NCBI GenBank assembly: GCA_905214435.1 | Contig: CAJMMA010000011.1 | Span: 1 to 47,099, forward strand | Origin: an uncultured bacterium | GTDB lineage: Bacteria; Actinomycetota; Coriobacteriia; Coriobacteriales; Coriobacteriaceae | Length of the DNA stretch: 47,099 nt | Reading direction: 5' to 3' | Shown: positions 16,211 to 25,421 of the stretch, one piece after another | How positions within the stretch are numbered: position 1 is the stretch's first letter | How the letters are laid out: every line of letters starts with the position of its first letter | Translations under genes and position numbers: made by a program | The notes under the pieces: model-generated | What the model was told of the DNA's origin: nothing | Databases searched by the model: none | The model's input: the letters and a program-made list of their open reading frames with translations, nothing else

Positions 16211-18979
16211 ATGCTGATGCTCAAAACCGCCACGGTACTCGAAGCCATCTCCAAGCGCCGCCGCACGGCGCGCCCCGCCGCTCATACCGGCATGTCCAAG
16301 AACACCATATTCGCCGCCACCCATAGCGCCGAGGATGCCCTCGTGCTGCTCGACGCCACAGCCGACGGCCTCACCGCCGAGCAGGCAACCGAGCGCCTGG
16401 ACGCCTCCGGCCCCAACACCATCGAGGCGCCGACCAAGACACTCGCCCGCCGTATCGCCGACGCCTTTGTCGACCCCTTCGCCGGCATCCTCGCCGCTCT
16501 CGCGCTGGTCTCGCTCTACATCGACGTGCTCGCCGTGCCCGAACCGCAGCGCGACCCCTCCACGGTCATCGTCATCGGCATCATGTTGCTGGTATCGGGC
16601 GGTATGAAGTTTATCCAAGAAGCCCGCAGCGGCAATGCGACCGAGGCCCTCAAGGACCTGGTCTCCAACACTTGCACCGCTCTGCGCGACGGTGAGCGCG
16701 TCGAGATCCCCTTCGACGAGCTCGTCCCCGGTGATGTGATCCGCCTCTCTGCCGGCGACATGGTGCCGGCCGATGCCCGCATCATCACCGCGCGCGACCT
16801 GTTTGTGATCGAGTCCGCACTCACCGGCGAGAGTGAGGCTGTCGAGAAGACCGCTGCCATCACCGTCGTCGAGGGCGCCGACGACTCCGCACTGCCGCTC
16901 TCTGCCTGCAAAAACATCGTCTTTACCGGCACCTCCGTGCAAAACGGCACCGCTATGGCACTTGTCGTAGCCACCGGCTCGGACACTTACCTGGGCGGCA
17001 TCGCCAAGATGCTCAACGGGCGCGGCGAGAAGAGCGCGTTTGACCGCGGCGTCTCGAGCGTCTCCATGTTGCTCGTACGCCTCATGCTCGTTATGGCGCC
17101 GGCCGTCTTTGCCATCAACGCCGCCACCAAGGGCAACGTCATCGATGCGCTGTTGTTCGCCACGAGCGTGGCCGTGGGCATCACGCCGCAGATGCTTCCC
17201 GTCATCGTGACCACGAGCCTGTCGCAGGGCGCCAAGGACCTCGCCCGTCGCCAGGTTATCGTCAAGGAGCTGCCAGCAATCCAAAACCTGGGCGCGATGG
17301 ACGTCCTGTGCTGCGACAAGACCGGCACCCTCACCGAAGACCGCATCGTGCTCGAGCGCTACCTCAACACCGACGGCAACGAAGACGCACGCGTGCTGCG
17401 CCATGCGTTTTTGAACAGCTTCTTCCAGACCGGCCTCAAGAACCTTATCGACCTGGCCGTCATCGACCGCGCCGATGTGACGCCCTCGGCCGCAGCACCC
17501 GATTCCATGCTGGGCCAGAGCCTGCGCGACCGCTATACCAAGGTCGACGAGGTGCCCTTCGATTTCTCGCGCCGTCGCCTGAGCGTAGTTGTCGCCGATG
17601 CCCAAGGCAAAACCCAGATGGTCACCAAGGGAGCTGCCGAGGAAATGCTCGAGATCTGCTCCTTTGTCGAGGTCGATGGTGCCGCCCAGCCGCTCACCGA
17701 AGATAAGCTCACCCAGATTCGAAAGCAGGTAGCCGGGCTCAACGCCGAGGGCCTGCGCGTGATTGCTGTGGCGCAGAAGACCGACCCGCGCTGCGTGGGC
17801 GAGTTTGGCATCGCCGACGAGTGCGACATGGTGCTGATGGGCTTTTTGGCCTTCCTCGATCCGCCCAAAGCAAGTGCCGCGGGCGCCGTCGCCACCCTCG
17901 AGGCCAAGGGCGTCGCCGTTAAGGTCCTGACCGGCGACAATGACCGTGTCGCCGCCACCGTCTGCGAGCAGATCGGCATCGACGCGAGCAACGTCTTGCT
18001 CGGCTCCGAGATCGATGCGCTCGATGACGCCGAACTTGCCGAGCGCGCCGAGAACACCCACCTCTTCGCCAAGCTCTCGCCTCTGCAGAAGGCGCGCCTG
18101 GTGCGCGTCATGCGCGAGCTGCTCGGTCACACCGTGGGCTTTATGGGTGACGGCATCAACGACGCCGCCGCCATGCGCGCGAGCGACTGCGGCATCTCGG
18201 TCGACTCCGCCGTCGACATCGCCAAGGAATCCGCCGATATCATCTTGCTCCAGAAGGACCTGGGCGTGCTCGAGCGCGGCATCATCGAAGGCCGCCGCAC
18301 CTACGGCAACCTACTCAAGTACCTCAAGACCACGGTGAGCTCCAACTTTGGCAACGTGCTATCCGTGACCGTCGCGAGCCTGTTCTTGCCGTTCTTGCCC
18401 ATGAGCGCTCTGCAGCTGGTGCTGCTGTCGCTGGTCTACGAGATCGTGTGCATCGCGCTGCCGTGGGACACCGTCGACGACGCCTGGACCGTCCGTCCGC
18501 GCGCCTGGGACGCCGCGTCCATTCAGGGCTTTATGCTCGAGCTGGGCCCCGCGAGCTCGCTGTTTGACATCGTGACCTTCGCCGCGCTCTTCTTTGTGGT
18601 GTGCCCCGCCACCGTGGGCGCGAGCTGGGCAAAGCTTGCCGCCGCGGGCAACGTCGCGGGCATGACGACCTTCGCCGCAATCTTCCAGAGCGGCTGGTTT
18701 GTCGAGTCCATGTGGTCGCAGACGCTCGTAATCCACATGCTGCGCTCCCCGCGCCTACCGAGCCTGCGCGACCACGCCGCGCCCGCGCTGTGCCTCCTCA
18801 CCGTGCTGGGCCTGGTGCTCGTCACTTGGCTGCCGGCAAGCCCCATCGCCGATGCGCTGGGTCTCATGCCGCTGCCGCCAATCTTCTTCGCGCTGCTCAT
18901 CGGCATTGTCGCCGCCTACATCGCGCTCACCCAACTGGCCAAGCGCCGCTACATCGCCCGCCACGGCGAGCTGCTGTAA
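16211..18979 (+). CDS. mgtA: Magnesium-translocating P-type ATPase (MgtA/MgtB type)
   Basis: The 922-residue membrane pump has all P-type hallmarks: TGES (205-208) in the actuator domain, the phosphorylated Asp369 in DKTGTLT, VLTGDN before the hinge, and GDGINDAAAMRASDCGISVD. The core transmembrane sequence GITPQMLPVIVTTSLSQGAK (324-342) and the last six helices resemble MgtA-type (class IIIB) Mg2+ importers rather than Ca2+ pumps. The start at 16211 has GGAGG five bases before. A promoter, a short leader frame and a repeat hairpin precede it, and a strong hairpin follows. It is probably induced by low magnesium, by analogy with the family. Confidence 0.93.
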   Translation: MLMLKTATVLEAISKRRRTARPAAHTGMSKNTIFAATHSAEDALVLLDATADGLTAEQATERLDASGPNTIEAPTKTLARRIADAFVDPFAGILAALALVSLYIDVLAVPEPQRDPSTVIVIGIMLLVSGGMKFIQEARSGNATEALKDLVSNTCTALRDGERVEIPFDELVPGDVIRLSAGDMVPADARIITARDLFVIESALTGESEAVEKTAAITVVEGADDSALPLSACKNIVFTGTSVQNGTAMALVVATGSDTYLGGIAKMLNGRGEKSAFDRGVSSVSMLLVRLMLVMAPAVFAINAATKGNVIDALLFATSVAVGITPQMLPVIVTTSLSQGAKDLARRQVIVKELPAIQNLGAMDVLCCDKTGTLTEDRIVLERYLNTDGNEDARVLRHAFLNSFFQTGLKNLIDLAVIDRADVTPSAAAPDSMLGQSLRDRYTKVDEVPFDFSRRRLSVVVADAQGKTQMVTKGAAEEMLEICSFVEVDGAAQPLTEDKLTQIRKQVAGLNAEGLRVIAVAQKTDPRCVGEFGIADECDMVLMGFLAFLDPPKASAAGAVATLEAKGVAVKVLTGDNDRVAATVCEQIGIDASNVLLGSEIDALDDAELAERAENTHLFAKLSPLQKARLVRVMRELLGHTVGFMGDGINDAAAMRASDCGISVDSAVDIAKESADIILLQKDLGVLERGIIEGRRTYGNLLKYLKTTVSSNFGNVLSVTVASLFLPFLPMSALQLVLLSLVYEIVCIALPWDTVDDAWTVRPRAWDAASIQGFMLELGPASSLFDIVTFAALFFVVCPATVGASWAKLAAAGNVAGMTTFAAIFQSGWFVESMWSQTLVIHMLRSPRLPSLRDHAAPALCLLTVLGLVLVTWLPASPIADALGLMPLPPIFFALLIGIVAAYIALTQLAKRRYIARHGELL

Positions 18980-19005
18980 CTTCACCGGCACCCTCGTCAA
19001 GGATG

Positions 19006-19049
19006 TTTGGGCCGCCGCGACCCGCCCCCGCTGGCCGCGGCGGCCCAAA
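19006..19049 (+). terminator. Strong hairpin after the Mg2+ ATPase gene
   Basis: TTTGGGCCGCCGCG (19006-19019) pairs perfectly with 19036-19049 around a 16-base loop, 27 bases after the stop codon. The following bases are AAAC rather than T, so termination may depend on more than the stem. The rest of the gap up to 19297 holds the pyrimidine-rich tract and the direct repeat listed below. Confidence 0.6.
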
Positions 19050-19118
19050 ACAGCTAAAAACGCCCCTCACCCCCGCTTTAATTTCTTTTGCAAGTTTTAA
19101 CTTCTTTTGCTTTCTTTC

Positions 19119-19163
19119 ACTTCTTTTAACAAGGCGCCCGGCGGGCATAAGTTGCTCGCCGGG
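19119..19163. repeat. 45-bp direct repeat, left copy
   Basis: This stretch, starting ACTTCTTTTAACAAGG, matches 20646-20690 at 41 of 45 positions and in the same direction. Just before it, the pyrimidine-rich text TGCAAGTTTTAACTTC (19090-19105) also recurs before the right copy. The two copies enclose the DUF4143 ATPase gene. The right copy works as a terminator stem for the GH1 gene. Confidence 0.85.
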
Positions 19164-19297
19164 GGTGTCGGTTCGACGAAGAGGCCTCAGCCGTAGCAAC
19201 GGATTGCCCAGCGAGAGATTTCCCAAGTGCCAACTCAAACAGTACATGTTTAATCTGTTTCGTTAATTGAAATGCGTAAATATGGTTAACCAAAGAA

Positions 19298-19326
19298 TTG
19301 ATATTTGGTTAAATAGTAACTGTATA
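19298..19326 (+). promoter_or_regulatory. Promoter of the DUF4143 ATPase with repeated TTTGGTTAAAT
   Basis: TTGATA (19298-19303) and TGTATA (19321-19326) are spaced by 17 bases. TATTTGGTTAAAT occurs twice (19302-19314 and 19324-19336), and TGGTTAACCA lies just upstream near 19283. This AT-rich text is unlike the surrounding DNA and may be an operator for autoregulation. Confidence 0.55.
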
Positions 19327-19362
19327 TTTGGTTAAATGTACTGGTAAACAATGGTGATAATT

Positions 19363-20628
19363 ATGCCAAAGAAGTACTACACTAGAATTATCGAAAATGA
19401 GCTTGACCAGCTGCTGGGTATATTCGGCGCCGTTCTCATCGAAGGACCGAAATGGTGCGGAAAGACGACCACGGCCGAGACCCGTGCGGCGTCCAGGCTC
19501 CTTCTCATGGACCCGTCCCGCAACTTCGAGAATCGCTTGCGTGCCGAGACTGACCCGGCTCTTGCCGTTTCCGGCGAGGTGCCGCGGCTGATTGACGAGT
19601 GGCAGGAGGTTCCGAAACTTTGGGACGCGGCACGGTTTGAGTGCGACAACCGCAGCGGCGAGCCTGGTCAGTTCATATTTACGGGGTCAGCGACACCGCG
19701 AGACGACGAACGTCCAATGCACAGTGGCGCTGGAAGGTTCGCTAAATTGCGCATGGATACCATGACGCTTTTCGAGCTTGGGAAATCCAGCGGCGCGGTT
19801 AAGCTGTCGGGCATTATTTCTGGCGAAAAGTTCAATGGCGCTTTCGGATCGCTGGATTCCGCCTCGATTGCCGAGTACGTTGTCCGTGGCGGATGGCCCG
19901 CGGCGGTCGGTCGCGATGCGCTGGCTGCGTCGGCGATGGCGAAACGTTACATCGGCATAGTCGCCGAAGAAGATTTGTCTCGTGTCGACGGCTCTCGCCG
20001 CGACCCTGAAAAGGTCAAAGCTGTCATCGAATCGCTTGCGCGCAATGAATCCACTTTGGCGACACTCAAGACGCTCGTAGCCGATCTTGGTGGAGAAGTA
20101 TCGAGACAAACGGCGGCATCATATATATCCCTTCTCGCTCGGGTTAGTTTCGTTCGCGATATTCCCGCATGGAACCCCGCAATGAGATCTCCCGTGCACT
20201 TAAGAGAATCGAAGAAGCATCATCTCGCTGATCCGTCACTGGCGGCCGCTGCGCTCGGAGCGACTCCGGCGACATTGCTGCTAGATTTCAAGACGCTTGG
20301 GCTGCTTTTTGAATCGTTGGCCCTTCATGATTTGTGGGTTTATGCGCAGGCAAATGGAATGGGCCTCTATCACTATCACGATTCTCGCGATCTAGAAGTC
20401 GATGCAGTCATTGCGGCTCCCGGTGGAACGTGGATCCCGGTCGAAATCAAGCTCAGCTCCGCCCAAATCGAAGAGGCGTCTGACAGCCTTATTGCTGTCG
20501 AGAAGCGTATGGTTGCCGCCGGAAACAACCCGCCAGTTTCGAAAGTCGTAATCATTGGATTTGGTTCACAAGCCTATGTCACTGACCGCGGCGTCCAAGT
20601 TGTTCCGCTGGATGTGCTCGCGCCGTAG
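19363..20628 (+). CDS. AAA ATPase with DUF4143 domain
   Basis: The 421-residue protein has Walker A in GPKWCGKTT (28-36), Walker B in RLIDEWQEVP and the sensor-like FTGSATP. A C-terminal DUF4143 domain ends with DLEVDAVI...WIPVEIKLSS, which resembles a PD-(D/E)xK nuclease core. These proteins are common, often mobile accessory genes of unknown role. ATG 19363 is preferred over 19351 since GGTG is better placed. Codon use is less GC-rich than in its neighbours, the promoter is AT-rich, and the gene lies between 45-bp direct repeats, so horizontal acquisition is likely. Confidence 0.88.
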   Translation: MPKKYYTRIIENELDQLLGIFGAVLIEGPKWCGKTTTAETRAASRLLLMDPSRNFENRLRAETDPALAVSGEVPRLIDEWQEVPKLWDAARFECDNRSGEPGQFIFTGSATPRDDERPMHSGAGRFAKLRMDTMTLFELGKSSGAVKLSGIISGEKFNGAFGSLDSASIAEYVVRGGWPAAVGRDALAASAMAKRYIGIVAEEDLSRVDGSRRDPEKVKAVIESLARNESTLATLKTLVADLGGEVSRQTAASYISLLARVSFVRDIPAWNPAMRSPVHLRESKKHHLADPSLAAAALGATPATLLLDFKTLGLLFESLALHDLWVYAQANGMGLYHYHDSRDLEVDAVIAAPGGTWIPVEIKLSSAQIEEASDSLIAVEKRMVAAGNNPPVSKVVIIGFGSQAYVTDRGVQVVPLDVLAP

Positions 20629-20645
20629 TGCAATTGCAAGTTTTT

Positions 20646-20696
20646 ACTTCTTTTAACAAGGCACCCGACGGGCATAGGCTGCTCGCCGGGCGCCTT
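20646..20696 (-). repeat. 45-bp direct repeat, right copy, with terminator stem
   Basis: Positions 20646-20690 are the right copy of the repeat at 19119-19163. On the minus strand, 20684-20696 pairs with 20658-20670 (13 bp, two G-T pairs), 29 bases after the GH1 stop codon, then GTTAAAAG. It is therefore a plausible terminator of the GH1 gene, and the left copy may be a duplicate of it. Confidence 0.75.
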
Positions 20697-20725
20697 GGTT
20701 AGGATGCTATTGCTGTTGAGAACGC

Positions 20726-22156
20726 CTAGGCCAAATCTTCGCCGTTGGTGGCGATAACCTTCTTGTACCAGTGAAAGCTCTTCTTTTTGGAACGCTTGAG
20801 GGTGCCGTTGCCGGCGTCGTCGCGGTCCACATAGATAAAGCCGTAGCGCTTGGACATCTCGCCCGTGCCGGCAGACACCAGGTCGATCGGGCCCCAGGTG
20901 GTGTAGCCCAGCAGGTCAACGCCGTCCTCGGTCACCGCATCGCGCATCGCGGCGATATGCTGGCGCAGGTAGTCGATACGGTAGTCGTCGTTGATGGAGC
21001 CATCCTCCTCGACAACGTCCTTGGCGCCCAGACCGTTCTCGACCACAAACAGCGGCTTCTGATAACGGTCGTACAGGTCGTTGAGGGTGATGCGGAAGCC
21101 CAGCGGATCGATGGCCCAGCCCCACTGGCTCTCCTGCAGGTAGGGATTCTTGGCGCCGGCGAAGGCGTTGCCCTGGGTGCGCTCGACATCGGGGTTATCG
21201 GCACCGGCGGAGCAACGGGTGCTGTAATAGCTAAAGCTGATGAAGTCGACGGTGTTGGCGGCCAGGATCTCGCGGTCCTCGTCCGTCATACCCACATCGA
21301 TGCCTAGACGCTCGAGCTTCTTGACGGCATAGGCCGGATAGTAGCCGCGGCTCTGGACGTCGACAAAGAAATAGTTGCTCTGGTTGTCAATCTGCGCCTG
21401 GCGCACATCGCCCGGACGGCAGCTGTAGGGGTAGTAGCTACCTGCGGCGAGCATGCAGCCGATCTTGACCTCGGGGTCGATTTCGTGGGCGATCTTGGTT
21501 GCCCAAGCGCTGGCGACGAGCTCGTTGTGGGCGGCCAGGTACTCGACGGCCTCCTTGTTCTCGCCCTCCTCAAAGACCAGACCGGCACCCATAAACGGCA
21601 GGTGCAAGATCATATTGATCTCGTTAAAGGTGAGCCAGTACTTTACCAGGCCCTTGTAGCGGGTGAAGATCGTGGTCGCGAGGTTCTTGTAGAAGTCGAT
21701 GAGCTTGCGGTTGCGCCAGCCGCCGTACTCCTTGATGAGGTGAATCGGGCAGTCGAAGTGCGTGATGGTCACGAGCGGCTCAATGCCGTGCGCCTGACAC
21801 TCGCGGAACACGTCCTCGTAGAAGGCCAGGCCGGCCTCGTTGGGCTCAGTCTCGTCGCCGTTGGGGAAGATGCGGGTCCAGGCCAGGCTCATGCGGAAGG
21901 TCTTAAAGCCCATCTCGGCAAAGAGGGCGATGTCCTCCTTGTAGTGGTGATAGAAATCGATGCCGGTCTGCGCGGGGTAGTAATAGCCGTCCTCGAAGTC
22001 GAGCATCTTGCGCTGGCCGGAGACCACCGCATAGCGCTCGGGGCCGTGCGGCGCCACGTCCACGTTGGCCAGGCCGCGGCCATCCACGTCGTAAGCGCCC
22101 TCGCACTGGTTGGCAGCCGTCGCGCCGCCCCACAGGAAGTCTTTACGGAAAGCCAT
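20726..22156 (-). CDS. GH1 6-phospho-beta-glucosidase, second paralogue
   Basis: This 476-residue enzyme is colinear with the GH1 protein at 1738-3177. It has FLWGGATAANQCEGAYDVDG (7-26), the acid/base Glu179 in TFNEIN, the nucleophile Glu373 in VVENGLGAKD, and the phosphate-binding pattern SAGTGEMSKRYGF near residue 425. It should hydrolyse PTS-imported 6-phospho-beta-glucosides. AAAGGA precedes the start at 22156. No PTS gene is adjacent, so it must share a permease from elsewhere. Differences near the aglycone site, such as CPIHL in place of MPYHL, suggest a different substrate range. Confidence 0.95.
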   Translation of the reverse strand: MAFRKDFLWGGATAANQCEGAYDVDGRGLANVDVAPHGPERYAVVSGQRKMLDFEDGYYYPAQTGIDFYHHYKEDIALFAEMGFKTFRMSLAWTRIFPNGDETEPNEAGLAFYEDVFRECQAHGIEPLVTITHFDCPIHLIKEYGGWRNRKLIDFYKNLATTIFTRYKGLVKYWLTFNEINMILHLPFMGAGLVFEEGENKEAVEYLAAHNELVASAWATKIAHEIDPEVKIGCMLAAGSYYPYSCRPGDVRQAQIDNQSNYFFVDVQSRGYYPAYAVKKLERLGIDVGMTDEDREILAANTVDFISFSYYSTRCSAGADNPDVERTQGNAFAGAKNPYLQESQWGWAIDPLGFRITLNDLYDRYQKPLFVVENGLGAKDVVEEDGSINDDYRIDYLRQHIAAMRDAVTEDGVDLLGYTTWGPIDLVSAGTGEMSKRYGFIYVDRDDAGNGTLKRSKKKSFHWYKKVIATNGEDLA

Positions 22157-22302
22157 GCATCAATCCTTTCACACGCTGTTTGTCGTGGTTTCAGTATCCC
22201 CGTAAGCAGCGCGCTACTCAACGGCAACGACGCAGGCCGACACTTCTTTTCGCACACGGCGGCCCGGCAGCCGCCCCTGCCTGACACTTTCTGATACCGC
22301 CG

Positions 22303-22492
22303 CCCCAAACCACCACAAAGGGGACAGGCACCTTTGTGGTGGTTGGGGACGGTTTGTCTCGATCTGTAACAGGTAGGCAGCCAAAACCGGGCTTGGTGTT
22401 ACAGATCGAGATTTTCGGGCAGCCCCCGCAGTTTGTCTAAATCTGTAACAGGTAGAGACGATTTAGCCCGCTAGATGTTACAAATCGAGACG
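22303..22492. repeat. Three inverted repeats upstream of the GH1 gene
   Basis: The first, AACCACCACAAAGG with its inverse (22308-22344), is shared with 16093-16128. The second pairs 22357-22370 (TCTCGATCTGTAAC) with 22398-22411. The third, 22441-22450 with 22476-22485, is a diverged copy of the second (shared GTTTGTCT...ATCTGTAACAGGTAG). No gene is visible in this gap of 343 bases, and the GH1 promoter should lie within 22157-22300. Confidence 0.8.
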
Positions 22493-22499
22493 GAAGATG

Positions 22500-23144
22500 C
22501 TAGTCACAGGCGATGTCGAGGTTCTTGCCGACGAGGCCCACGTAGCCGCCCTCGGCCGCCTTGGGGCTGTCGGCGTGGCAGAGGACCCACTTGTCGGCCT
22601 TCCAGTAGCAGTAGCTGTCACCGGCGGCAGGCATGTCGGCTGCAGCCTCGGGGCGCGGGCCGTTGGTGCCCGCCGGCAGCGCCACCATCACCTGAAAGCC
22701 GCCGTCGTCGACCATGCAGGGCGTGTAGTGAAGCGTGGTGGCGTAAACCTCGACGAGCGTGCCGGCGGGCGCGCGAAAGGCCTTGACCTGAGCGGTGTCG
22801 AGCTTGCCGTCGACAATTTGCTCGCGCTTGGCCAGCAGCAGAATAAAGTCGCGCGCACCCAAATTAAACTCACTGGCACGGTGATACTCCAGGCAGTTGA
22901 GGCGTGTGTTGTGCCCGTTGCACCAGCCGAGCTGGAAGGAGCGGCCGCCGTACATGAGAAAGCCCAGCTTATCGGCATCCTTGACGCCCTCGAGCTCCGG
23001 CGCGCTTGCTACGTACTTGCTGCCTTCGGGAATGGGCGTGGCAGAGAGCGCCTCGAGCACGAGCGACGTGAGCTCGGACGGAACGTCATCCCAAACGTTG
23101 CCATAGGATTTGAACTCGGGATCGTTGACAGAATAGATGTGCAT
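22500..23144 (-). CDS. DUF4867-like protein
   Basis: The 214-residue product looks like a small cupin-type enzyme of the DUF4867 group: YVASAPELEG (44-53), GFLMYGGRSFQLGWCNGHNTRLNCLEYHRASEFN (61-94 region), and VEVYATTLHYTPC, with several His residues that could bind metal. The family is often linked to sugar metabolism clusters, but no reaction is established to my knowledge. A good AGGAG site precedes the start at 23144. It follows luxS and its terminator on the same strand and has its own leader, so it is probably transcribed separately. Confidence 0.65.
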   Translation of the reverse strand: MHIYSVNDPEFKSYGNVWDDVPSELTSLVLEALSATPIPEGSKYVASAPELEGVKDADKLGFLMYGGRSFQLGWCNGHNTRLNCLEYHRASEFNLGARDFILLLAKREQIVDGKLDTAQVKAFRAPAGTLVEVYATTLHYTPCMVDDGGFQVMVALPAGTNGPRPEAAADMPAAGDSYCYWKADKWVLCHADSPKAAEGGYVGLVGKNLDIACD

Positions 23145-23225
23145 GTTCGCTCCTGTTCGTAAATGTGACTATACGAACATTCTAGAACAAACATGAGCGA
23201 TTTTGAACGCTCGTCCCGACCACTC

Positions 23226-23260
23226 AACAAAAAGGCGCCCCCGCATAAGCGAAGGCGCCC
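23226..23260 (-). terminator. Intrinsic terminator after luxS
   Basis: On the minus strand GGGCGCC (23254-23260) pairs with GGCGCC near 23234-23239 in a stem with inner CGC/GCG pairs, followed by TTTTTGTT. It lies about 30 bases after the luxS stop. Confidence 0.8.
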
Positions 23261-23288
23261 AATGCGCGCGCTTTGGGCGATAAAGCCC

Positions 23289-23777
23289 TTACGCCTGCTG
23301 ATAATGCAGGTGCTTCTCATCGATATCGGCCAGGTCGCGGTCGAGATAGCGACGCGCGAGCCAGTTTGCCATGGGGAGGTTCTGGTCCAGATAGTTACCG
23401 CACTCCTCGGGAGCGGCACCGGGGACATCGCCCTCAAAGCCGGCGACAAACTCGAACAGCTCACGCACGAGCGGCAGGATCTCCTCGCTCGTCACCTCGC
23501 CAAACACGACGAGGTAAAAGCCCGTGCGGCAGCCCATGGGACCAAAGTAGACAATGCGGCTCGACCACTCGGCATGGTTGCGGAGGAACGTGGCACCCAG
23601 ATGCTCGATGGTGTGGCACTCCGCCGTGTTCATAACTGGCTCCTTGTTGGGCGTGGTCAGGCGCAGGTCAAAGGTGGTGACGGCGGCGCCGGTCGCCGGA
23701 TCGTGGTCGATGCGGCTCACATACACGCCGGGCTCGAGCAGCAGATGGTCAACGGAAAAACTCGCGATGCGCTCCAT
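23289..23777 (-). CDS. luxS: S-ribosylhomocysteine lyase
   Basis: LuxS splits S-ribosylhomocysteine into homocysteine and DPD, the precursor of autoinducer AI-2, in the activated methyl cycle. The 162-residue length is typical. Metal ligands are His55 and His59 in HTIEH and Cys126 in CGNYL; the catalytic Cys83 is in GPMGCRTGFY. AGAGGA precedes the start at 23777. No pfs or metE gene is adjacent, so it stands alone between two terminator-like hairpins, downstream of the kinase operon on the same strand. Confidence 0.97.
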   Translation of the reverse strand: MERIASFSVDHLLLEPGVYVSRIDHDPATGAAVTTFDLRLTTPNKEPVMNTAECHTIEHLGATFLRNHAEWSSRIVYFGPMGCRTGFYLVVFGEVTSEEILPLVRELFEFVAGFEGDVPGAAPEECGNYLDQNLPMANWLARRYLDRDLADIDEKHLHYQQA

Positions 23778-23798
23778 GGCAGATCCTCTCGGTAGTCA

Positions 23799-23873
23799 AT
23801 TTGGGACGGGGCTCTTTTAGCTGGTTCGAATGATCGCACCAATCATACCAGTCAAAAAAGCCCCATCCCAAAT
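23799..23873 (-). terminator. Long inverted repeat between the kinase and luxS
   Basis: Positions 23799-23825 and 23847-23873 form imperfect 27-base arms (ATTTGGGACGGGGC with GCCCCATCCCAAAT at the ends). On the minus strand the first arm is followed within the stem by a T run. It probably ends the kinase operon, and the luxS promoter must lie in or near it. It may also belong to the intergenic repeat families. Confidence 0.55.
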
Positions 23874-23912
23874 GAGCTGCCCGGGAATAGCCTGCGGGCG
23901 CCGCGCAGCCGC

Positions 23913-25403
23913 CTAGGCAGTGTAGGCAATGGTCGCGTCGACGGCGTGACGCCAGCCGGCGATCTTTTTGGCTCGTTCGTCGGCGGACATGGCAGGCTCC
24001 ACGATGCCGCGGGCGCCGTAGACGTCGACGACATCGCGCGTGTACATGTCCAGCGCAATGCCGCAGGCCCAGGCCGCACCCAGGCCGCTCATCTCGTCGT
24101 TGCTCGCGATGCGGATGGGCGAGCCAACCAGGTCGCTCTCAAACTGCATCAGGTACGCATCGCGCGTGGGACCGCCGTCAACACGAAGTTCGGCCAGCGC
24201 CGCGCCCGAATCCTCGACCATCGCATCAATCACGTCAAAGATCTGATAGGCGATCGACTCGTCGGCGGCCTTCACGAACTCCGCGCGACCCGTGGTGCGC
24301 GTCATGCCAAAGACGCAGCCCTCGGCGTCACTCGCCCAGTGCGGCGCGCCCAGACCGGTAAACGCCGGCACAAAGTAGACGCGGCTCGCCGGATTGGCGG
24401 CGTAGCACAGGTCGGTAACTTCCTCGGGGTTATTGATGAGCTCCAGATCGTCGCGCAGCCACGTCTTGACGGCGCCGGCGTAGCTCACGTTGCCCTCGAG
24501 CACGTACTCGGTCACGCCGTCCATGCGCCATGCGAGCGAGCTCGAAAGCCCGTGCGAGCTGGCGACGAACTCGTCGCCGACGTTCATCATGACCGAGCTG
24601 CCGGTGCCATAGGTCGCCTTGGCCATGCCGCGGCTATGGCAGCCCTGCGCAAACAAGGCGGCATGGCTGTCGCCGAGCACGCCGTGAATGGGCACGGGTG
24701 CCGGCAAAAAGCCGCCCAGGTCCGTCATGCCAAACAGGCCATCGGAATCGGTCACCTGTGGCAGGCAGGCCACGTCAACGCCAAAGGCCTCGCACACCGG
24801 CTCGCTCCAGCAGCCACGGCGCAGGTCAAAGAGTTGCGTGCGGCTGGCGTTGGACCAGTCGCAGCGGAACTCCGCGCCGCCCGTGAGCGTCCAGACCACC
24901 CAGGCATCGATGGTGCCCAGGCACAGCTCGCCCGCTGCAGCGGCCTCGGCAGCCGTGGGAACGTTCGCGAGGATCCAGGCCATCTTGCCCGCCGGGTAGT
25001 AGGGCGAGAGCACTAGACCCGTCGTGTCGCGCACCAGCTCGGCCACGCCCTCGCGCGCGGCCAGCTCGTCGCACAGCTCGCGGGCGCGGGCGCACTGCCA
25101 CACCACGGCGTCGCACAGCGGCTCGCCCGTCGTGCGCCTCCAGGCAACGGTAGTCTCGCGCTGGTTGGAGATGCCGATGCCGGCGACGTCGGCCGGATCG
25201 ACCCCGGTCTCCTCCACCACGGCGCGCGCCACGGCCAGCACGTTGGCGGCGATCTCGGCTGGATCATGGCTCACCCAGCCGGCCTCGTTGACAATCTGGC
25301 GATGCGAGCGATCGGCACGATGAATCAAATGGCCGCCCTCGTCCACCAGCAGCGCCTTGGTGCCCTGCGTGGATTGATCGATTCCGATGATGTAGCGGCC
25401 CAT
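23913..25403 (-). CDS. FGGY-family carbohydrate kinase (glycerol-kinase-like)
   Basis: The 496-residue kinase has the FGGY pattern: IIGIDQSTQGTKALLVD (4-20), GISNQRETTVAW, LGTIDAWVVWTLTGG, DWSNASRTQLFDL, ATYGTGSSVMMNVG and FVPAFTGLGAPHW. Closest resemblance is to glycerol kinase, but the family's GDQQAAL is GDSHAAL here, so the substrate may differ. In this operon, behind an isomerase and a split transketolase, a ketose kinase such as an apulose- or xylulose-type enzyme is more consistent. ATG 25403 is used because GAAAGGGG precedes it and the alternative upstream start is TTG. A 16-bp hairpin separates it from the preceding gene. Confidence 0.88.
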   Translation of the reverse strand: MGRYIIGIDQSTQGTKALLVDEGGHLIHRADRSHRQIVNEAGWVSHDPAEIAANVLAVARAVVEETGVDPADVAGIGISNQRETTVAWRRTTGEPLCDAVVWQCARARELCDELAAREGVAELVRDTTGLVLSPYYPAGKMAWILANVPTAAEAAAAGELCLGTIDAWVVWTLTGGAEFRCDWSNASRTQLFDLRRGCWSEPVCEAFGVDVACLPQVTDSDGLFGMTDLGGFLPAPVPIHGVLGDSHAALFAQGCHSRGMAKATYGTGSSVMMNVGDEFVASSHGLSSSLAWRMDGVTEYVLEGNVSYAGAVKTWLRDDLELINNPEEVTDLCYAANPASRVYFVPAFTGLGAPHWASDAEGCVFGMTRTTGRAEFVKAADESIAYQIFDVIDAMVEDSGAALAELRVDGGPTRDAYLMQFESDLVGSPIRIASNDEMSGLGAAWACGIALDMYTRDVVDVYGARGIVEPAMSADERAKKIAGWRHAVDATIAYTA

Positions 25404-25421
25404 GGCCACCCCTTTCAAAAC

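Noticed and set aside
16184..18130. Open 648-codon frame on the minus strand
   Set aside because: It is antisense to the Mg2+ ATPase, whose motifs are complete.
22357..22492. CRISPR-like spaced repeats
   Set aside because: Only two diverged copies exist, each itself an inverted repeat, without regular spacers or cas genes.
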